Positions 1-8,815 of a stretch of DNA of 64,000 bases are shown piece after piece (the stretch's first letter is position 1; each line of letters begins with the position of its first letter). The notes beneath the pieces were generated by a model. The model did not search any database. It saw only the letters and a program-made list of their open reading frames with translations, and was not told where the DNA came from. The translations under genes and the position numbers were made by a program. This stretch comes from Caballeronia sordidicola (GTDB lineage: Bacteria; Pseudomonadota; Gammaproteobacteria; Burkholderiales; Burkholderiaceae). The stretch covers positions 1 through 64,000 of the forward strand of contig NZ_MTHB01000204.1 in NCBI RefSeq assembly GCF_002220365.1, in the 5' to 3' direction.

Positions 1-480
1 CCACGGTCACCAAAGGAAGGGCGCGGGCCACGATCGCTGCTCGGACCACGCGGCGCATCACCACGCGGCGTGAACGGTCGACGTTCACCATCGCCCGCAG
101 GCCGATCACCGCGCGGAGCGCCACGGTCACCAAAGGAAGGGCGCGGGCCACGATCGCTGCTCGGACCACGCGGCGCATCACCACGCGGCGTGAACGGTCG
201 ACGTTCACCATCGCCTGAAGGCCGATCACCGCGCGGAGCACCACGGTCACCAAAGGAAGGGCGCGGGCCACGATCGCTGCTTGGACCACGCGGCGCATCA
301 CCACGCGGCGCGTACGGTCGACGTTCACCATCGCCTGAAGGACGATCACCGCGCGGAGCGCCACGGTCACCAAAGGAAGGGCGCGGGCCACGATCGCTGC
401 TCGGACCACGCGGCGCATCACCACGCGGCGCGTACGGTCGACGTTCACCATCGCCTGAAGGCCGATCACCGCGCGGGGCA
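1..480. repeat. Four tandem copies of a 120-bp unit within the rluB-like coding region
   Basis: Units start at 1, 121, 241 and 361, with only a few base differences between copies; a decayed partial unit follows at 481-540. The array may continue left of the window. The unit length is a multiple of three, so each copy adds 40 residues (minus strand) in frame. The near-identity of copies points to recent expansion or gene conversion. Confidence 0.95.
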
Positions 481-737
481 CCACGATCACCAAACGACGG
501 CCGCGCCCCGCGGTCACCCGCGCCGCGCGAATCGTCGCTACGCGCTTTGAAAGGTTTCCGCTCACCCGCACCCGATGGTCGTGCACCACCTGCTGGTTTG
601 TCGCTACGCACTGGCCGATCGCCGCTCGCCATGTCGGCGCGTGCGGGCTTTTTCCGTCCGGCAGCGCTGCCGGTACGGACGGGGGAACGTGCCGGCGATG
701 CCGGGCGCGGGTGCTTCGCTGTCAGTTTGACGCGCAT
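1..737 (-). CDS. rluB: 23S rRNA pseudouridine synthase (RluB/RsuA-like), N-terminal extension only, cut by the left edge
   Basis: An open frame runs leftward from an ATG at 735-737, 6 bp after the glnD stop, to the window edge without a stop: 245 codons. The protein begins MRVKLTAKHPRPASP and continues as a basic, Gly/Arg/Pro/Asp-rich disordered tail. From about residue 85 it holds four copies of a 40-residue repeat with key pieces DAPRG, SSDRG, SFGDRG and RRPYAPRG. No S4 or synthase domain is reached in the visible part. Family knowledge: Burkholderia genomes carry an RluB-type pseudouridine synthase with a long charged N-terminal extension just downstream of glnD. The family isomerises a uridine in 23S rRNA; the identity is therefore inferred from context and the start sequence. 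The plus-strand frame over the same repeats is a shadow. The tight spacing suggests co-transcription with glnD. Confidence 0.6.
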   Translation of the reverse strand, partial: MRVKLTAKHPRPASPARSPVRTGSAAGRKKPARADMASGDRPVRSDKPAGGARPSGAGERKPFKARSDDSRGAGDRGARPSFGDRGAPRGDRPSGDGERRPYAPRGDAPRGPSSDRGPRPSFGDRGAPRGDRPSGDGERRPYAPRGDAPRGPSSDRGPRPSFGDRGAPRGDRPSGDGERRPFTPRGDAPRGPSSDRGPRPSFGDRGAPRGDRPAGDGERRPFTPRGDAPRGPSSDRGPRPSFGDR

Positions 738-743
738 ATATTC

Positions 744-3347
744 TCAGGCTGCGATCGCGCGCAGCAGTTCGGTTTCGACCTGGATCTGTGTCCGGTTGTC
801 GGATAGGGTTTTGCCGTCGAGCAGGAACACGTCTTCCACGCGTTCGCCAAGCGTATTGATCCGCGCCGCGTGGACGCCGATCCGGTGCTGGGCCAGAACC
901 CGCGCGATCGAATAAAGGAGGCCCTGCCGGTCGTTAGCCGATACGGACAGGATGTAATACTGACCACGTTCGTCGGGACGTAAATCCACGCGCGGCGTGA
1001 TCGGAAAAGTGCGGACAAGCCGCGAAACACGTCCCTTCGACGGTTCCGGCAAAATGCCCTCAGCGCCCAGCAGCGTACTCAACTGCTGTTCGACGAGATT
1101 CGCAATGTCGCGATAATGCCCGTCATGGTCCGGATGCGCGACCAGAAAATTGTCTAGCGCGTAGCCGTGCCGTGTCGTCGTGACCCGTGCGTCGAGCACG
1201 GACAGGCCGTTTTTGTCGAAATAAGCGCAAATCCCGGCGAACAAATCGGGCCGGTCCTGCACATACACCAGCACCTGAAGCGCGGCGCCAATCGGCGACG
1301 GCCGCGCCCGCACGATCGGCTTTTCGCTCTCCACGTGTTTGTAAAGCACGCGGGTCTGCCAGGCGATATCGGCGGCGTCGTGACGCAGGAAATAGCCGAC
1401 ATCGAGCTTGTCCCACAACACTTTTTCCGCGTTTTCGGGCACGGTTTCAAGGCGCAGCAACGCGAGCGCGTCTTCCTGGCGCGACTTGAGTTCCGAATGC
1501 GCGTGCAGTTCGGCGCCGCCGAGCACGGCGCGCGTGGCGCGATACAAATCCTCGAGCAGCTTGCCTTTCCACGCGTTCCAGACCTTCGGGCTGGTGCCGC
1601 GGATATCGGCGACCGTCAGCAGATACAGCGCGGTCAGCCGGCGCTCGGTCTTGAGCATCGATGCAAATTGCTTGATGACTTCCGGATCACTCGTATCCTG
1701 CTTTTGCGCCACCTGGCTCATGGTCAGATGCTGTTCAACGAGCCACACGACCAGGTCGCTGTCGTCCGCGCCAACATCGTGTTCACGGCAAAAACGCCGT
1801 GCATCCGCCATGCCGAGCACGGAGTGATCGCCGCCGCGGCCCTTGGCGATATCGTGAAAAAGCGCCGCAATATATAGCACCCACGGGCGTTCGAAATTGC
1901 CCATCAACTGACTGCAGAACGGGTATTCATGCGCGTGTTCGGCCAACGCAAAGCGCCGGAGATTGCGCAACACCATCAGGATATGCTGATCGACGGTATA
2001 CACGTGATACAGGTCATGCTGCATCTGCCCGACAATGCGCCGGAAGTTGAGCAGGTAACGCCCCAGCACGCTTGTCTGGTTCATCAGCCGCAGCGCGTGC
2101 GTGATGCCTTCGGGTTGCTTCAGGATCTCCATGAACAGACGCTGATTCTCGGGGTCCCGCCGCCAGTCGCGGCCCATCAGGTCACGTGCGTTATAGATTG
2201 CCCGGAGCGTTCGGGCGGATAAACCCTTTATGCCGCGCGTCTGTTCGTACAGCAGGAACGCTTCGAGAATGGCGTTGGGTTCGCGTTCGAAAACGTCGTC
2301 GCTGGCGATTTCCAGCATGCCCTGCTTCTCGACGAAACGCTCGTTGAGCACGCGCGTGATGCCGCTCGTCGACGGAAACAGTTGCGCTTCCACGTTCTGG
2401 ATCAGGATGGTGGCAAGCTGAGTGACGGCTTTGGCGGCCCAGTAGTAGCGCCGCATGAGCTGTTCGCTCGCGCGTTTGGACGAAGTCGCTTTGTAGCCGA
2501 GGCTTTCGGCCAGCGCCGTCTGCAGGTCGAAGACGAGAATGTCCTGACGCCGCCGCGCAATGACATGCAGCCGCGCGCGCAGGGTCTTCAAAAAGCCTTC
2601 GTTGCGGCGCAGCTCGCTGGCTTCGCGTTCGGTGATGAGCTGGCGCGAATCCAGTTCGCGCCAGCTGCTGCCGAAACCGGCCGCGCGCGAGATCCATAAA
2701 ATAAGCTGCAAGTCGCGCAGCCCGCCGGGACTTTCCTTGATATTCGGCTCGAGGCTGTACGGCGTGTCCTGATACTTGGCGTGCCGCTGGCGCATTTCCA
2801 GAACTTTTGCCTGGAAGAACGCACGTGGATCGAGCGTCTGCCGATACCGCGCCTCGAACGTTTCAAACAGTGTTTCGTTGCCCACTATGCGCCGCGCTTC
2901 CAGCAGCGAGGTCTGGACGGTGATGTCGTTGCTCGCTTCATCTATGCACTGCGACACCGAACGCACGCTGCTGCCGATGTCCAGGCCAAGATCCCACGCC
3001 ATCCCGATCAGCTGTTCGATACGCGCAGCCAGTGAGGCGGTGTGCTCGGGCGTTTCGTCATCGGGCAGGAGGACGAGGATATCGACGTCCGAATAGGGCG
3101 CAAGTTCGCCGCGCCCATAACCACCGACCGCAATCAGCGCTGCCGATTTCGGCATCGCGCAGGCTTCCCACGCGCCTCGGAGCGCGTCGTCGGTGGCGCG
3201 CCCGAGCGCGTGCATCAGGCCATCGACATTGGTTGCGCTTTGGAAGCGCTCGAGCAAGGCGGCCTTGGCCGACTTGTATGAGGCTTTCAACGAATCAGCG
3301 CGGGGCGGGGCGTCGGCAGGTACGCTCATGGGCAGGCGGGTCGTCAA
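744..3347 (-). CDS. glnD: Bifunctional [protein-PII] uridylyltransferase / uridylyl-removing enzyme
   Basis: This is the cytoplasmic nitrogen sensor that uridylylates PII (GlnB/GlnK) when glutamine is low and removes UMP when glutamine is high, so controlling glutamine synthetase and NtrBC. At 867 residues it is the usual family length. In order it shows the nucleotidyltransferase signature GGYGRGEL at about residues 75-82 with the metal-binding DVD at 87-89, an HD hydrolase motif (FHDIAKGRGGDHS) near 497-509, and two C-terminal ACT domains at about 690-760 and 795-867 for glutamine sensing. The ATG start lies close to the consensus N-terminus. It is convergent with nothing and is followed after 6 bp by the rluB-like gene, so the two are probably one transcript. 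Confidence 0.97.
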   Translation of the reverse strand: MTTRLPMSVPADAPPRADSLKASYKSAKAALLERFQSATNVDGLMHALGRATDDALRGAWEACAMPKSAALIAVGGYGRGELAPYSDVDILVLLPDDETPEHTASLAARIEQLIGMAWDLGLDIGSSVRSVSQCIDEASNDITVQTSLLEARRIVGNETLFETFEARYRQTLDPRAFFQAKVLEMRQRHAKYQDTPYSLEPNIKESPGGLRDLQLILWISRAAGFGSSWRELDSRQLITEREASELRRNEGFLKTLRARLHVIARRRQDILVFDLQTALAESLGYKATSSKRASEQLMRRYYWAAKAVTQLATILIQNVEAQLFPSTSGITRVLNERFVEKQGMLEIASDDVFEREPNAILEAFLLYEQTRGIKGLSARTLRAIYNARDLMGRDWRRDPENQRLFMEILKQPEGITHALRLMNQTSVLGRYLLNFRRIVGQMQHDLYHVYTVDQHILMVLRNLRRFALAEHAHEYPFCSQLMGNFERPWVLYIAALFHDIAKGRGGDHSVLGMADARRFCREHDVGADDSDLVVWLVEQHLTMSQVAQKQDTSDPEVIKQFASMLKTERRLTALYLLTVADIRGTSPKVWNAWKGKLLEDLYRATRAVLGGAELHAHSELKSRQEDALALLRLETVPENAEKVLWDKLDVGYFLRHDAADIAWQTRVLYKHVESEKPIVRARPSPIGAALQVLVYVQDRPDLFAGICAYFDKNGLSVLDARVTTTRHGYALDNFLVAHPDHDGHYRDIANLVEQQLSTLLGAEGILPEPSKGRVSRLVRTFPITPRVDLRPDERGQYYILSVSANDRQGLLYSIARVLAQHRIGVHAARINTLGERVEDVFLLDGKTLSDNRTQIQVETELLRAIAA

Positions 3348-3826
3348 GTCAGTGGGTCAAAATTGATCGTAGCGAACAGACGGTTCGCCGGGTTTTAATC
3401 AGGTCACGTCGGTGCGGTCAGTGCGCACCCCGACACAGATTGCATGCGGCGTGCAAAGCAAGCGCTGTCTGACCAGCCTTTGACCGCGAGCGTGAGTGGT
3501 TGGGCGCGAACCAAGGCGAGATGCCGCGGCTTCCCATGCCACTCCATGCAGCAAGCTTAAGCTGTCTTTAAACCGGGCGAAATAACTGGCTTGTTCCGGC
3601 CCGACTCAAGTTCCGGCACGACTCAACGACAACCATTCACTGCGCGAAAGCGCGTGATGGGGCGCAGCAAAGCCCAAATAGCGAGATTCGGCCCGCTGAG
3701 TATCGGCAATATCGGCCGTAACACGACGCCTGCACGAATCGGCCGCAACCTGCACTGTCAAAAAACCGGCCGGCCAACGGTCGAACTACGTGCTACGAGT
3801 TCTCAGTCAAGCCCGCTTCGAGTCCT
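3348..3826. other. Intergenic stretch between map and glnD
   Basis: This 479-bp stretch separates two minus-strand genes. No credible gene is visible: the 100-codon plus-strand frame here has no family signature. Just after the map stop the minus strand reads a GC-rich self-complementary patch (GGCCGGCC, 3768-3775) followed by six T residues, a weak candidate terminator for map. The glnD promoter presumably lies in the right-hand part near 3350-3600, but I cannot place its hexamers convincingly. Confidence 0.4.
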
Positions 3827-4636
3827 TCAAGCCGCCGCGGCGATCAATTCCGAAGGCGCTTGCGTACCCGCCGACACGGTCAGCACTTCATAGCCCGTCG
3901 GCGTGACCAGCACCGTATGTTCCCATTGCGCGGACAGGCTGCGGTCGCGCGTCTTGACGGTCCATTGGTCGGGCATGGTGCGGATATCGCGGCGGCCGGC
4001 ATTGATCATGGGTTCGACGGTAAAGATCATGCCCGCCTGCAATTCGATGCCCGTGCCGGGCCGGCCGTAGTGCAGCACTTGCGGATCTTCGTGGAAGACC
4101 TTGCCCACGCCGTGGCCGCAGTACTCGCGCACCACGCTATAGCCCTGCGCTTCGGCATATTTCTGGATGGCGTGCCCGATATCGCCCAGATGCGCGCCCG
4201 GCTTGATCTGGTGGATTCCCAGCCACATGCAGTCGAACGTGGTTTGCACCAGGCGTTTGGCCAGGATCGATCCTTCGCCGACCAGGAACATCCGGCTGGT
4301 ATCGCCGAAATAGCCTTCCTTGATCACGGTGACGTCAATATTCAACGCGTCGCCGTTTTTCAGCGCCTTGTCGCCGGGAATGCCGTGGCAAATCACGTCG
4401 TTCACGGAAATACAGGTCGCTTTCGGGTAGGGCGGATAGCCGGGCGGCTGGTAATTCAGCGGCGCGGGCACCGTGCCTTGTTCTTTCAGCATGTACTCGT
4501 GGCAGAGGCGATCGAGTTCGCCCGTCGTCACGCCTGCGACAATATGGGGCGTGATGAAGTCGAGCACTTCGCTGGCAAGTCGGCAGGCGACGCGCATTTG
4601 CGCGATATCGTGGTCGTTTTTCAGCGTAATGCACAT
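3827..4636 (-). CDS. map: Methionine aminopeptidase type I
   Basis: Removes the initiator methionine from nascent proteins at the ribosome exit using a dinuclear metal centre. The five metal ligands and accessory histidine are visible in order: the His of CHGIPG, Asp of NIDV, Asp of GDTSRMF, His of GHGVGKVFHE, Glu of FTVEPM and Glu of QWEHT. I chose the ATG at 4634-4636 (MCITLKNDHDIAQM, 269 aa) because it matches the family N-terminus; an upstream in-frame ATG at 4687 would add 17 unconserved residues. The gene is divergent from rpsB, a common arrangement in proteobacteria. Confidence 0.96.
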   Translation of the reverse strand: MCITLKNDHDIAQMRVACRLASEVLDFITPHIVAGVTTGELDRLCHEYMLKEQGTVPAPLNYQPPGYPPYPKATCISVNDVICHGIPGDKALKNGDALNIDVTVIKEGYFGDTSRMFLVGEGSILAKRLVQTTFDCMWLGIHQIKPGAHLGDIGHAIQKYAEAQGYSVVREYCGHGVGKVFHEDPQVLHYGRPGTGIELQAGMIFTVEPMINAGRRDIRTMPDQWTVKTRDRSLSAQWEHTVLVTPTGYEVLTVSAGTQAPSELIAAAA

Positions 4637-4845
4637 GACTTGTGTCGAGAATGCGTGTAAGCGGCTGTGTTGTCGCCAATCGCGCATTATCGCACCTTAC
4701 AGGGCTCGCCGCACCCAGGTGCGGGCCGGCGCGGCAGTTTTAGAGCAGTCGGCGCGCGAATTTACCGATTGCAGCGGCAGCCGCGGCGCACGATAGGGCG
4801 GTTGGGGAAAGCCGCCCCTGGCGCATATCCGAGTGAGCAGGCGTC

Positions 4846-4875
4846 TTGAGTCCTGCCATTTGTGCGTGATATACT
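4846..4875 (+). promoter_or_regulatory. Probable sigma-70 promoter of rpsB
   Basis: TTGAGT at 4846-4851 and TATACT at 4870-4875 are separated by 18 bp, a good housekeeping promoter upstream of rpsB. Transcription would start near 4882 and leave an untranslated leader of about 225 nt. Confidence 0.65.
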
Positions 4876-4879
4876 CGCT

Positions 4880-5108
4880 GGCTAAGTCTGCATCTACTTT
4901 GCAATCATCTTTTCAAGAAGGCTTTGCTGAAAGCAATGAGTTTTTCAGGAAAGCGCGTGGAGAGGGACGAGGCAAAGAAAATCGGACTTGAATCGCAAGC
5001 CGGCGCACCCAGGGTGTCCGGCGCCCCGGATCCAGGAAACTCGATCGAGAAACACGGGGCGCCCGATGCGGCAGCCGGCTTAAGACCTAACCCTCGCGGA
5101 GAACTCTC
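4880..5108 (+). promoter_or_regulatory. Long 5' leader of rpsB, possible S2 autoregulatory region
   Basis: About 225 nt lie between the predicted start site and the rpsB ATG. The stretch contains a compact hairpin TCCGG-CGCC-CCGGA at 5017-5030. An in-frame-looking 64-codon frame here (4924-5118) runs into rpsB out of frame and resembles no protein. Ribosomal protein S2 represses its own rpsB-tsf mRNA in gamma-proteobacteria; that the same occurs here is inference. Confidence 0.4.
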
Positions 5109-5861
5109 ATGGCAGTAACAATGCGTGAAATGCTGGAAGCCGGTGTCCACTTCGGTCACCAAACTCGCTTCTGGAACCCGAAGATGGCCCCGTTCATTTT
5201 CGGTCATCGCAACAAGATTCATATTATCAACCTCGAAAAAACGCTGCCGATGTACAACGACGCGCTGAAGTACGTGCGTCAACTGGCAGCGAATCGCGGC
5301 ACGATTTTGTTCGTTGGCACGAAGCGCCAATCGCGTGACACGGTGGCAGAAGAAGCGCAGCGCGCTGGCATGCCTTTCGTGAACGCTCGCTGGCTCGGCG
5401 GCATGCTGACCAACTTCAAGACGCTGAAAGTATCGATCAAGCGCCTGAAGGACATGGAAGCATCGCTGGAAGCCGGTGAAACGGAACGCATGAGCAAGAA
5501 GGAAGCGCTCCTGTTCGAACGCGAGATGGCCAAGCTGGTGAAGTCGATTGGCGGCGTGAAGGACATGGGCGGCATTCCGGACGCAATTTTCGTGGTTGAC
5601 GTGGGTTATCACAAGATTGCCGTGACCGAAGCCAAGAAACTGGGCATTCCGGTTATCGCCGTGGTTGATACGAACCACTCGCCGGAAGGCATCGACTACG
5701 TGATCCCGGGTAACGACGACGCTAGCAAGGCCGTCATGTTGTACACGAAGGGTGTGGCCGACGCGATCCTGGAAGGCCGTTCGAGCGCGGTGAACGAAGT
5801 CGTGCAGGCAGTTCGCAGTGGTGATGGCGACGACTTCGTGGAAGTCAACGCAGAAGCGTAA
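5109..5861 (+). CDS. rpsB: 30S ribosomal protein S2
   Basis: A structural protein of the small subunit that binds late in assembly and is needed for bS1 docking. The 250-residue product has the canonical start MAVTMREMLEAGVHFGH, the HRNKIHIINLEKT segment, FVGTKRQ and the WLGGMLTNFKT motif. A central helical hairpin rich in Lys and Glu follows. The start is fixed by homology. It is the first gene of the translation cluster; a terminator-like hairpin follows at 5901-5931, so tsf is partly uncoupled from it. Confidence 0.98.
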   Translation: MAVTMREMLEAGVHFGHQTRFWNPKMAPFIFGHRNKIHIINLEKTLPMYNDALKYVRQLAANRGTILFVGTKRQSRDTVAEEAQRAGMPFVNARWLGGMLTNFKTLKVSIKRLKDMEASLEAGETERMSKKEALLFEREMAKLVKSIGGVKDMGGIPDAIFVVDVGYHKIAVTEAKKLGIPVIAVVDTNHSPEGIDYVIPGNDDASKAVMLYTKGVADAILEGRSSAVNEVVQAVRSGDGDDFVEVNAEA

Positions 5862-5900
5862 GTCTCTGCATAAGACGCCGACGTGATGTATCCGGCAAGA

Positions 5901-5931
5901 AAGGGGGCTTTGCGAAAGGCCCCCTTTTTTT
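5901..5931 (+). terminator. Rho-independent (possibly partial) terminator after rpsB
   Basis: AAGGGGGC...GGCCCCCTT forms a GC-rich stem with a small bulge and TTTGCGAAA top, followed by a run of seven T residues. It sits between rpsB and tsf and would set the ratio of S2 to EF-Ts. Confidence 0.85.
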
Positions 5932-6129
5932 AACCGGCCGCAACTGCGACGTAAAGTGACAACGGCAGTATTCGTGGGCAGCAGAACGCGAAACAGTCGT
6001 GAAGTATCGGTGAAGTAGTAGGCAGCACCCCAGGCAGCACCCCCATTCTGGCCGCGGGCATTTCTCGCCGGCGGCGCGTGTCAATAGTGCGAACGTGTGA
6101 AAGCACGGCACAGACTCAAGGAGCAAATG

Positions 6130-7011
6130 ATGGCGGCAATTACCGCAAGCATGGTGGCAGAACTGCGCGCAAAGACCGACGCGCCCATGATGGAATGCAA
6201 GAAGGCGCTGACGGAAGCCGAAGGCGACATGGAGCGCGCTGAAGAGCTGCTGCGCGTGAAGCTGGGCAACAAGGCAAGCAAGGCAGCATCGCGTGTGACG
6301 GCTGAGGGCATCATCACGGCGCACATCGACGGCGGCGTGGGTTCGCTCGTCGAACTGAATTGCGAAACCGACTTCGTCGGCAAGAACGACGACTTCCTGG
6401 CATTCGGCAAAACCGTCGCCGAGATCGTGGCGAAGAGCAACCCGGCCGATGTCGCTGCCCTCGGCGCGCTGCCGCTGGAAAGCTCGACTGTCGACGCCGT
6501 GCGTCTCGCGCTGGTCGGCAAGATCGGTGAAAACGTGTCGATTCGCCGTTTCGTGCGTTTTGAATCCGCCAACAAGCTGGCGTCGTATCTCCACGGTACG
6601 CGTATTGGCGTGCTGGTCGAGTTCACGGGCGCGGACGAGCAAGTCGGCAAGGACGTTGCCATGCACATCGCTGCAATGAAGCCAGTCTCGCTGTCGTCGG
6701 ACGACGTTCCGGCGGAACTGATCGCGAAGGAACGCAGCATCGCCGAGCAAAAGGCCGCTGAATCGGGCAAGCCGGCTGAAATCGTCGCGAAGATGGTCGA
6801 CGGCAGCGTCCAGAAATACCTGAAGGAAGTTTCGCTGCTGAACCAGACGTTTGTTAAGAACGACAAGCAGACGATCGAACAAATGTTGAAGGCCGCTGGC
6901 GCGTCGGTGCAGAAGTTTGCGCTGTTCGTGGTCGGAGAAGGCATCGAAAAGCGTACGGACGACTTCGCTGCTGAAGTGGCCGCGCAAGTTGCCGCCGCCA
7001 AGCAAGGCTAA
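6130..7011 (+). CDS. tsf: Elongation factor Ts
   Basis: The guanine nucleotide exchange factor that recycles EF-Tu-GDP. The product is 293 residues, with the signature LRAKTDAPMMECKKAL near the N-terminus and the TDF loop in NCETDFVGKNDDF that contacts EF-Tu. Two ATGs are adjacent at 6127 and 6130; I take 6130 (MAAITASMVAELR) because it fits the family start and lies 6 nt after an AAGGAG at 6118-6123. It follows rpsB as in most bacteria. Confidence 0.97.
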   Translation: MAAITASMVAELRAKTDAPMMECKKALTEAEGDMERAEELLRVKLGNKASKAASRVTAEGIITAHIDGGVGSLVELNCETDFVGKNDDFLAFGKTVAEIVAKSNPADVAALGALPLESSTVDAVRLALVGKIGENVSIRRFVRFESANKLASYLHGTRIGVLVEFTGADEQVGKDVAMHIAAMKPVSLSSDDVPAELIAKERSIAEQKAAESGKPAEIVAKMVDGSVQKYLKEVSLLNQTFVKNDKQTIEQMLKAAGASVQKFALFVVGEGIEKRTDDFAAEVAAQVAAAKQG

Positions 7012-7381
7012 AGATTCAAACGGTGGTCAGGGCTGCGCAGCCGGCTAGGTGCAGCAGACGCGCGTAGCAAGTCCGGTGCAGCATCAGCCGGCCCGTTCAA
7101 CCGGGCCGCTCGATGTAGACGCACTGGCCGCCGAGTCAAAAATGCAGTGAAAAGCAGCTAAATGTGAGTTCGGCGTTCCCGTATGCGGAACGTCGGTCTC
7201 GCGCCCTCATGGCGGTCAAAACCGCGCCGGACGGGCAAACCAGGGTTGATTCAGGTGAGCCCCGGGGTTAATCCGTTACGCCGCCGCGGCTTGTCCAATA
7301 TGGGATGCTTGCCGGAAATATCGTTTCACCCCTACAGTTCTACGTTGTTGCACTCCCTCTCGGCGCGATCGGAACCCTCAT
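7012..7381. other. Intergenic stretch between tsf and pyrH
   Basis: This 370-bp stretch holds no credible gene. A perfect hairpin GGCCCG-TTCAAC-CGGGCC lies at 7090-7107 but lacks a T-run, so it may be a weak or Rho-assisted stop for tsf or an mRNA-stabilising stem. The pyrH promoter is presumably in the right half; I cannot assign its hexamers. Confidence 0.45.
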
Positions 7382-8095
7382 ATGCCCACAGCCTACAAAC
7401 GCGTACTCCTCAAACTCTCCGGCGAAGCACTAATGGGCGACGATGCCTTTGGCATCAATCGCGCGACAATCGAAAGGATGGTGGCAGACGTCGCTGAAGT
7501 AGTGCGCATGGGTACGCAACTCGCGGTTGTCATCGGCGGCGGTAATATTTTTCGCGGCGTGGCAGGCGGTGCGGCCGGCATGGACCGTGCGACGGCAGAC
7601 TACATGGGCATGCTCGCGACCATGATGAATGCGCTCGCCTTGCAGGACGCCATGCGCCACGCTGGTATCGAGGCGCGTGTGCAATCCGCGCTGCGCATGG
7701 ACCAGGTGGTCGAGCCGTACATCCGCCCGCGCGCCATCCGTCAGCTCGAAGAAGGCAAAGTGGTCATTTTCGCGGCGGGTACGGGCAACCCGTTTTTTAC
7801 CACCGATACCGCCGCTGCGCTGCGTGGTTCGGAAATCGGTGCGGAAGTTGTGCTGAAAGCGACCAAGGTGGACGGTGTATATTCCGCCGATCCCAAGAAA
7901 GACCCGAGCGCCACGCGCTACAGCACGATCAGTTTCGACGAGGCGATCGGCAAGAATCTGCAGGTGATGGACGCGACGGCGTTTGCGCTGTGCCGCGACC
8001 AGAAGCTGCCTATTCGCGTGTTTGCGATCAATAAGCCGGGCGCGCTCAAGCGCATCGTTCAGGGCGACGACGAAGGTACGCTCGTCCACGTGTAA
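7382..8095 (+). CDS. pyrH: UMP kinase
   Basis: Converts UMP to UDP with ATP, the committed step toward UTP and CTP; in bacteria it is a hexamer of the amino-acid-kinase fold, stimulated by GTP and inhibited by UTP. The 237-residue product has the family features: KLSGEALMGD at the N-terminus, the IGGGNIFRG loop, and GTGNPFFTTDTAA plus KATKVDGVYSADP in the nucleotide-binding half. The ATG at 7382 matches the usual start. It is followed by frr, the classic pyrH-frr pairing. Confidence 0.98.
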   Translation: MPTAYKRVLLKLSGEALMGDDAFGINRATIERMVADVAEVVRMGTQLAVVIGGGNIFRGVAGGAAGMDRATADYMGMLATMMNALALQDAMRHAGIEARVQSALRMDQVVEPYIRPRAIRQLEEGKVVIFAAGTGNPFFTTDTAAALRGSEIGAEVVLKATKVDGVYSADPKKDPSATRYSTISFDEAIGKNLQVMDATAFALCRDQKLPIRVFAINKPGALKRIVQGDDEGTLVHV

Positions 8096-8190
8096 ACTCA
8101 CGCGGTGACAAAAGGGCGAGGGCGGGCGCGCTCCCAGGGAACTGCGCTGCCACCGCCAGCACTGCACGCAATAAAAGTACGGAGGCTCAA

Positions 8191-8751
8191 ATGAGTGTGG
8201 CTGACATTAGAAAGAGCGTCGATCAGAAGATGCAAAAGTCGATCGAAGCGTTCAAGAACGATCTCGCGAAGATCCGCACGGGCCGCGCCCACACGGGCTT
8301 GCTGGACCATATCCAGGTGGATTACTACGGCTCGAGCGTGCCCATTTCGCAAGTCGCGAACATGACGCTCATCGACGCCCGTACGATCGGCGTGCAGGCG
8401 TGGGAAAAGAAGATGGTGCCGGTGGTGGAAAAGGCGATCCGTGACTCGGATCTGGGCCTGAACCCCTCCAACCAGGGCGATCAGATCCGCGTCCCCATGC
8501 CCGCGCTGACCGAAGAACGCCGTCGCGAACTGACGAAAGTCGTCAAGAGCGAAGGCGAAAACGCCAAGATTGCCGTGCGCAATCTGCGTCGGGACGCCAA
8601 CGAGCAGTTGAAGCGGCTCGTGAAGGACAAGGAAATCTCCGAGGACGACGAACGTCGTGCAAGCGATGACGTCCAGAAGCTCACCGATAAAAACGTCGCG
8701 GAAATCGACAAGCTGGTTGTGTCGAAAGAAGCCGAAATCATGACGGTTTGA
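8191..8751 (+). CDS. frr: Ribosome recycling factor
   Basis: Works with EF-G to split the post-termination ribosome into subunits. The product is 186 residues, the standard length, with the three-helix-bundle domain I and signature segments KIRTGRAHTGLLD, NPSNQGDQIRVPMPALTEERR and a long basic C-terminal helix. A GGAGG Shine-Dalgarno stands 6 nt before the ATG. It lies 95 bp after pyrH and close to uppS. Confidence 0.98.
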   Translation: MSVADIRKSVDQKMQKSIEAFKNDLAKIRTGRAHTGLLDHIQVDYYGSSVPISQVANMTLIDARTIGVQAWEKKMVPVVEKAIRDSDLGLNPSNQGDQIRVPMPALTEERRRELTKVVKSEGENAKIAVRNLRRDANEQLKRLVKDKEISEDDERRASDDVQKLTDKNVAEIDKLVVSKEAEIMTV

Positions 8752-8815
8752 GGCCGTTTCCGGTCTCTTGCGTCGTGCCGGCGCGTCACTCTGTCGATAC
8801 TTAGATTCAGCGGCC

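Noticed and set aside
1..480. Repeat array considered as CRISPR
   Set aside because: Units are contiguous 120-bp in-frame copies without spacers, and lie in a coding frame.
70..915. 281-codon plus-strand frame over the left-edge repeats
   Set aside because: It is antisense to the rluB-like gene and to the end of glnD. The minus-strand frame starts 6 bp after glnD and has the Burkholderia-like N-terminus; the plus frame is a shadow of the repeat.
4924..5118. 64-codon frame in the rpsB leader
   Set aside because: No family resemblance, overlaps the rpsB start out of frame and has no good ribosome binding site.
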